A stretch of DNA of 64,000 nucleotides. It comes from MGBC124762 sp048201935. Lineage in GTDB: Bacteria; Bacillota; Clostridia; Oscillospirales; Oscillospiraceae. The notes under the pieces are model-generated. The model had not been told where the DNA came from, ran no database searches, and saw only the letters and a program-made list of their open reading frames with translations. How positions within the stretch are numbered: the stretch's first letter is position 1; the number at the start of each line of letters is the position of its first letter. The translations under genes were made by a program, and so were the position numbers. Location of the stretch: positions 1 to 64,000 of the forward strand of contig DBFBGR010000022.1 of the NCBI GenBank assembly GCA_048201935.1, written 5' to 3'. Positions 59,600 through 64,000 of the stretch are shown here, in pieces.

Positions 59600-59628
59600 T
59601 GGACAAAATCCATGGAAACGTGTATGAT
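59600..59628 (+). promoter_or_regulatory. Promoter of the rnf operon
   Basis: TGGACA at 59600-59605 and TATGAT at 59623-59628 are 17 bases apart, 55 bases before the rnfC start. Confidence 0.65.
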
Positions 59629-59683
59629 AAAGGATAGCATTTTGTGCCCTGCACTACCATTAGAACTAGGAGAGGTGAAAGCA

Positions 59684-61060
59684 ATGGTACATCGTTTCTT
59701 CGGCGGCGTCCACCCCCAGGGGAACAAGGAGGCCACCGAGCGCGTCCCCATCACACCTCTGGCCGAGCCGGTGCCCCAGGTGGTGCTGCCCATGTCCCAG
59801 CACGTGGGCGCTCCCTGCAAGCCCACCGTGGCGGTGGGCGACGCGGTGAAGGTCGGCCAGGTGGTGGGTGAGCCCACGGGCCTTGGCGCGCCCATCCACG
59901 CCAGCGTCTCGGGCAAGGTGGTGGCCGTGGAGCCCCGGCCCCACACCAGCGGCGGCGCGGTGATGGCCGTGGTCATCGAAAACGACGGTCTGGACACCCC
60001 CGCCGACCCCATTCCCCGGCCCGCCCCGGCGGAACAGCTCACCCCGGAGCAGATCATCGACATCATCCGTCTGGCCGGCATCACCGGCATGGGCGGCGCG
60101 GGCTTCCCCACCCACGTAAAGCTCTCCTCCGGCCTTGGCAAGGTGGACACCATCATCCTGAACGGCGCGGAGTGTGAGCCCTACATCACCGCCGACCACC
60201 GCCTGATGCTGGAGAGCCCGGAGAAGGTCATCGAGGGCGGGCGCATCCTCATGCGCTGCCTGGGCCTTTCCAAGCTCATCATCGGCGTGGAGGCCAACAA
60301 GATGGACGCGGTGGAGGCCCTGCGGGCCAAAGCCCCCGCCGACGTGGAGGTCCGGCCCCTGCGGGTGCGCTACCCCCAGGGTTCGGAAAAGCAGCTCATC
60401 CAAAACGTCACCGGCCGGCAGATCCCGCCCGGCGGGCTGCCCGCCAACGTGGGCTGCGCGGTGTTCAACGTGGCCACCGCCGCCGCCGTCTATGACGCGT
60501 GCATCCACGGAAAACCCGTCACCCACCGGGTGGTCACCGTCTCGGGCAAGGCCGTGATGAAGCCCACCAACGTGCTGGTGCCCCTGGGCATCCCCCTCCA
60601 GACCCTGGTGGAGGCCGCGGGTGGCTTTAAGGGCAACCCCGGGCGCATCCTCTCCGGCGGTCCCATGATGGGCGTGGCCCAGTTCGACCTCACCGCCCCG
60701 GTCATCAAGGGTACCAACGCCCTTTTGTGCCTACAAAACCGGGAGTTCACCCCCACTCCAAAGGGCGTACTTACCTGTATCCACTGCGGCCGGTGCGTGT
60801 CGGCCTGTCCCATGAAGCTTACGCCCCTCTTCTTCAACCAGCGCTTTGGCGCGGGACGGTATGAGGAACTGGAGGGTCTTCGTATCCTGGACTGCATCGA
60901 GTGCGGCTCCTGCGCCTACTCCTGCCCGGCCCACATCCCCCTGGTCCAGGCCATCCGGGCCGGCAAGGTGGAGGTCCGCAGGCTCCAGGCCGAGGCTAAG
61001 GCCGCCGCGGAGGCCGCCAAGGCCCAGGAAGAAGCTCAGAAGGAGGCGAGTATAAAATGA
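59684..61060 (+). CDS. rnfC: Rnf complex subunit RnfC
   Basis: The 458-residue peripheral subunit binds NADH and FMN (GGAGFPTHVKL, an Rnf/Nqo1-like core with LNGAECEPYITADHRLM). It has two 4Fe-4S motifs, Cys365/368/371/375 and Cys404/407/410/414. It passes electrons between NAD and the membrane part of the complex, which oxidises ferredoxin and pumps Na+ or H+. Start 59684 has AGGAGAGGTG. The C-terminal tail is Ala/Glu/Lys-rich. It is the first gene of the rnf operon and overlaps rnfD by 4 bases. Confidence 0.97.
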   Translation: MVHRFFGGVHPQGNKEATERVPITPLAEPVPQVVLPMSQHVGAPCKPTVAVGDAVKVGQVVGEPTGLGAPIHASVSGKVVAVEPRPHTSGGAVMAVVIENDGLDTPADPIPRPAPAEQLTPEQIIDIIRLAGITGMGGAGFPTHVKLSSGLGKVDTIILNGAECEPYITADHRLMLESPEKVIEGGRILMRCLGLSKLIIGVEANKMDAVEALRAKAPADVEVRPLRVRYPQGSEKQLIQNVTGRQIPPGGLPANVGCAVFNVATAAAVYDACIHGKPVTHRVVTVSGKAVMKPTNVLVPLGIPLQTLVEAAGGFKGNPGRILSGGPMMGVAQFDLTAPVIKGTNALLCLQNREFTPTPKGVLTCIHCGRCVSACPMKLTPLFFNQRFGAGRYEELEGLRILDCIECGSCAYSCPAHIPLVQAIRAGKVEVRRLQAEAKAAAEAAKAQEEAQKEASIK

Positions 61061-62082
61061 AGGAAACGGAAACCAACCTGAATCGCCCCTTGTCGGTGGC
61101 CTCCTCGCCCCATCTGGGCACGGCGGACTCCACCGCCGGCATCATGCTGGACGTGGTCATCGCCCTCATCCCCGCTCTGGTGAGCGCGGTGTGGTTCTTC
61201 GGGTGGCGGGCTTTGACACTGACGCTGGTGACGGTGTGCGCCACGGTGGGTTCAGAGTGGCTCTACCGCAAACTGATGAAGCTGCCCTCCACCATCGGAG
61301 ACCTCTCCGCGGTGGTCACCGGCGTGCTGCTGGCCATGTGTCTGCCCGCCAGCACCCCCTACTGGGTGGCCATCATCGGCGGCGTGTTCGCCATCGTCAT
61401 CGTCAAGCAGCTCTTTGGCGGCCTGGGCAAGAACTTCATCAACCCCGCCCTGGGTGGCCGGGTGTTCCTCTTCGCCTCCCTGCCCGCCTTCATCAGCAAC
61501 TACGCCGCGCCGGGCCGGGACTTTTGGACCAGCGTGTGGTCCAGTGCCGACGTGATCACCGAGGCTACGCCCATGGCCTCTCTCCACGCTGGAGAGCTCC
61601 CCGGCAGCCTGACGCTGCAGCAGCTCCTGGTGGGCGAGCAGGCCGGGTGCCTGGGCGAGGTGGCGGCGCTGATGCTCATGGCCGGCGGGGTGTATCTGGT
61701 GCTCCGGAAGGTCATCTCTCCGCGCATCCCCCTCTTTTACATCGGCACCGTGGCGGTGCTCACCTTCCTCTTCCCTCTGGGGAATGTGGGGCGGCTTGAC
61801 TGGATGCTCTATAACCTCTTCTCCGGCGGGCTGATGCTAGGCGCCATCTTCATGGCCACCGATTACGTCACCAGCCCCGTCACCCCCACAGGCCGCACGG
61901 TGTACGCCATCGGCTGCGGCGCGCTGACGGTGTTTTTGCGCTACTTCGGCACCTATCCCGAGGGCGTGTCCTTCTCCATCATGATCATGAACGTCATGGT
62001 CTGGTCTCTGGATAAGGCCTTCATGCCCCACCGCTTCGGTACGCCCTGGTTCAAGAAAAAGGCAAAGGAGGCGAGCAAGTGA
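61057..62082 (+). CDS. rnfD: Rnf complex subunit RnfD
   Basis: The 341-residue membrane subunit has about ten helices and the flavinylation-type segment TDYVTSPVTPTGR, in which a Thr carries covalent FMN in homologues. It starts in an ATGA overlap with rnfC. Pieces such as LGGRVFLFASLP and GEWLYRKL-like N-terminal helices match NqrB/RnfD. Confidence 0.96.
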   Translation: MKETETNLNRPLSVASSPHLGTADSTAGIMLDVVIALIPALVSAVWFFGWRALTLTLVTVCATVGSEWLYRKLMKLPSTIGDLSAVVTGVLLAMCLPASTPYWVAIIGGVFAIVIVKQLFGGLGKNFINPALGGRVFLFASLPAFISNYAAPGRDFWTSVWSSADVITEATPMASLHAGELPGSLTLQQLLVGEQAGCLGEVAALMLMAGGVYLVLRKVISPRIPLFYIGTVAVLTFLFPLGNVGRLDWMLYNLFSGGLMLGAIFMATDYVTSPVTPTGRTVYAIGCGALTVFLRYFGTYPEGVSFSIMIMNVMVWSLDKAFMPHRFGTPWFKKKAKEASK

Positions 62083-62660
62083 TGGACGAGACCAAGACCG
62101 CGAAAAAGCCCTCCGCCAGCGCCTACTACGTCCGCATCGTGGGCACCCTGTTCGCCATTACCGCCATCGTGGCGGTGCTGCTGGCCGGGGTCTACGCCCT
62201 GACCAAGGAGCCCATTGCCCGTCACGCCGACGGCACCAAGTCCCAGGCCATCGCCCAGGTCATGCCCGGCGCCGATGGCTTTGAGACGCTGGCCGTGCCC
62301 GAAGGCTTGGGCGACGTGACCGAGGTCCTGCTGGCCCAGCAGGGCGACCAGACCCTGGGCTACTGCGTCCAGACCTCCACCAACGGCAACGACGGCGCCA
62401 TCGAGCTGATGGTGGGCATCGACCAGACCGGCGCCGTCACCAGCGTGTCCATCCTCTCCCAGAAGGAGACCATGGGCACGGACAAGCACGGCGAGCTCAT
62501 CGCTGAGTTCCCCGGCAAGTCCGGCTCGGTGGCTCTGAGTCAGGACGGCGGCGACATCTCCGCCATCTCCGGGGCCACCATCACCTCCCGCGCGGTGACC
62601 CGGGGCGTCAACAGCGCTCTGGCCGCCGCCAACTTCTACCTGGAAGGAGGCGCGCAGTAA
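62082..62660 (+). CDS. rnfG: Rnf complex subunit RnfG
   Basis: The 192-residue protein has one N-terminal membrane helix (about 17-40) and an exported FMN domain. The motif SGATITS places the covalent FMN threonine at about residue 166. AAAGGAGG lies upstream; a GTG at 62079 is the immediately preceding codon and also a possible start. It follows rnfD directly and overlaps rnfE by one base. Confidence 0.95.
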   Translation: MDETKTAKKPSASAYYVRIVGTLFAITAIVAVLLAGVYALTKEPIARHADGTKSQAIAQVMPGADGFETLAVPEGLGDVTEVLLAQQGDQTLGYCVQTSTNGNDGAIELMVGIDQTGAVTSVSILSQKETMGTDKHGELIAEFPGKSGSVALSQDGGDISAISGATITSRAVTRGVNSALAAANFYLEGGAQ

Positions 62661-63325
62661 TGGCGGAAAATACCAAGCTCCAGCCCCCCGTGGAGGAGAA
62701 CGTCAAGGAAAAGGATGGCCGCGTCAAGGAGATCGTGATGAACGGTCTTCTGTTCCAAAACCCCATTTTGGTGCTGTTTTTGGGTATGTGCGCCACTTTG
62801 GCCGTCACCACCAACCTGACCAACGCCATCGGCATGGGCCTTTCCACCACGGCGGTGCTCATCTGCTCCAACGTGGTCATCTCTCTGCTTCGTAAGATCA
62901 TCCCCAAGGAGATCCGCATCGCGTGCTACGTGGTGGTCATCGCCGCCTTCGTCACCATCGTGGACCTGCTGCTCAAGGCCTTCCTGCCCAGCCTGAGTCA
63001 GAGCCTGGGCCTCTTTATCCAGCTCATCGTGGTCAACTGCATCATCCTGGGCCGGGCGGAGGCCTTCGCCAGCAAGAACGCGCCCCTCTACGCCGCCATC
63101 GACGGCGTGTCTATGGGCCTGGGCTTCACCCTGGCGCTGTGCGCTATGGGCTTCATCCGTGAGCTGCTGGGCGGCGGGGCCATCCTGGGCAACCAGGTGC
63201 TGCCCACCGGCCTTGCCATGATCGCCGCCCCCGCCGGAGGCTTTTTGGTGCTGGGGTGCCTGGTGGCGCTGACCCAGTACATCAAAAACCGCGCCGCTGA
63301 CAAGAAAGGAGGGGACAAGGCATGA
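62660..63325 (+). CDS. rnfE: Rnf complex subunit RnfE
   Basis: This 221-residue membrane subunit has six helices after a short polar N terminus. The conserved GLFIQLIVVNCIILGRAEAFASKN segment (in outline) is typical of RnfE/NqrD. It pairs with RnfA to form the central membrane core, with a 2Fe-2S cluster between them in studied complexes (Cys in VNCIILGRAE). It starts at the rnfG stop and overlaps rnfA by 4 bases. Confidence 0.96.
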   Translation: MAENTKLQPPVEENVKEKDGRVKEIVMNGLLFQNPILVLFLGMCATLAVTTNLTNAIGMGLSTTAVLICSNVVISLLRKIIPKEIRIACYVVVIAAFVTIVDLLLKAFLPSLSQSLGLFIQLIVVNCIILGRAEAFASKNAPLYAAIDGVSMGLGFTLALCAMGFIRELLGGGAILGNQVLPTGLAMIAAPAGGFLVLGCLVALTQYIKNRAADKKGGDKA

Positions 63326-63909
63326 GTTTGTTTGAGCTGGTCTCCCTTGCCCTCACCGCTATTTTGGCGGAGAACTTCGTGCTGGTGAAGTTCCTGGGCA
63401 TCTGCCCCTTCCTGGGGGTCTCCAAGAAGACGGACACCGCTCTTGGCATGGGCATGGCGGTGGTCTTCGTCATGGGTCTTTCCAGCATGGTCACGTGGCT
63501 GGTCAATGAGTTTTTGCTCATCCCCCTGGACCTTGCCTATATGCAGACGGTGGCCTTCATCCTGGTCATCGCCGCGCTGGTGCAGTTCGTGGAGCTCTTC
63601 CTCAAGAAGTTCATCCCCGCACTCTACACCGCCTTGGGCATCTACCTGCCCCTCATCACCACCAACTGCGCCGTGCTGGGCGCGGCCCTCATCAACGTCC
63701 AAAGCAGCTATTCCTTTATCCAATCCATCGCCTTCGGCGTGTTCTCCGGCCTTGGCTTCACTCTGGCCATCGTCCTCTTCGCCAGCGTCCGGGAGCGGCT
63801 GGAGTTTGCCAAGTTCCCCAAGGCCTTTGAGGGCTTTCCCCAGGCCCTCATCACCGCCGGACTGATCGCCATGGCCTTTATGGGCTTCAGCGGCCTGTCC
63901 ATCGGCTGA
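63322..63909 (+). CDS. rnfA: Rnf complex subunit RnfA
   Basis: The 195-residue membrane subunit has six helices. Motifs AENFVLVKFLGICPFLGVSKK and LPLITTNCAVLG (matching the NC of RnfE) are typical. The start overlaps rnfE in an ATGA arrangement with AAAGGAGG upstream. Confidence 0.97.
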   Translation: MSLFELVSLALTAILAENFVLVKFLGICPFLGVSKKTDTALGMGMAVVFVMGLSSMVTWLVNEFLLIPLDLAYMQTVAFILVIAALVQFVELFLKKFIPALYTALGIYLPLITTNCAVLGAALINVQSSYSFIQSIAFGVFSGLGFTLAIVLFASVRERLEFAKFPKAFEGFPQALITAGLIAMAFMGFSGLSIG

Positions 63910-63936
63910 GACCGGAAAAGAAAGGTGTGAATCGAC

Positions 63937-64000
63937 ATGGAAATCATCTATGCTTTGTTGGTCCTGGCCGGGCTGGGCGTGGTGTTCGGCGCGGTGCTGG
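63937..64000 (+). CDS. rnfB: Rnf complex subunit RnfB, 5-prime part only
   Basis: Only the first 21 codons are in the window: a hydrophobic N-terminal helix (MEIIYALLVLAGLGVVFGAVL in outline). RnfB is the ferredoxin-accepting subunit with several 4Fe-4S clusters and usually follows rnfA, which supports the call. AAAGGTG precedes the ATG. The rest lies beyond the window end. Confidence 0.85.
   Translation, partial: MEIIYALLVLAGLGVVFGAVL

Overview
The window is 64 kb of GC-rich chromosome from a spore-forming anaerobic gut Firmicute, most likely in the Oscillospiraceae (Flavonifractor/Intestinimonas/Lawsonibacter type; this placement is inference). Support comes from an Rnf complex, a minimal SmsCB-type Fe-S system, a pro-sigma-K gene, S-layer-homology (SLH) proteins, a bile salt hydrolase, a type III glutamine synthetase and near-consensus sigma-A promoters with strong Shine-Dalgarno (SD) sites. 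No rRNA, CRISPR array or phage module was seen.

Layout. 1-1.3 kb: an AT-rich three-gene operon (zinc ribbon plus two unknowns) unlike its neighbours in base use. 1.4-10.3 kb: CBS protein, queH, smsCB, a two-component system, a cation efflux protein, a radical-SAM/DUF4130 DNA-metabolism pair behind a consensus promoter, and ttcA. 10.4-25.2 kb: rplM-rpsI, two paralogous serpins about 9 kb apart, degV, plsY plus a diacylglycerol glycosyltransferase, sigK, a VanZ-like protein, a cytidylate-kinase-like protein, tRNA-Ala, a membrane clostripain, azlCD, a DUF362 protein and bile salt hydrolase.

25.2-31.5 kb: a 6.3 kb integrated element whose ends can be read to the base. It sits between the two halves of what was a perfect bidirectional terminator and is bounded by GT dinucleotides and imperfect inverted 23-bp half-sites. 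It carries about 1 kb of serial short-loop hairpins, an SLH-like exported protein, three small unknown genes and a large serine recombinase gene that has no usual start codon and a one-base frameshift.

31.5-41.2 kb: metallophosphoesterase, TlpA-like lipoprotein, a DUF975/CmpB membrane protein, tRNA-Arg and tRNA-Val, then a LysR-linked redox cluster. In that cluster a carboxymuconolactone decarboxylase-cupin operon and an SLH-FGE-like-flavodoxin-flavodoxin surface protein plus aldo/keto reductase share a 26-bp promoter motif (23/26 identical). 41.4-54.6 kb: a sugar-ABC ATPase and a nitrogen-assimilation block (Amt-PII fusion, glnN; divergently an ANTAR protein, a purF-type amidotransferase, gltB, gltD). 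54.7-64 kb: an SLH protein, ilvB-ilvN-lipoprotein-ilvC on the minus strand, and divergently rnfCDGEA with rnfB cut by the window end.

How the parts connect: glnN, gltBD and Amt-PII make and sense glutamine and glutamate, and the amidotransferase uses glutamine. Rnf couples ferredoxin oxidation to NAD reduction and ion pumping. The bile salt hydrolase and perhaps the serpins are gut-interface proteins. The LysR cluster looks like a co-regulated redox response that includes an unusual surface-anchored flavodoxin protein.
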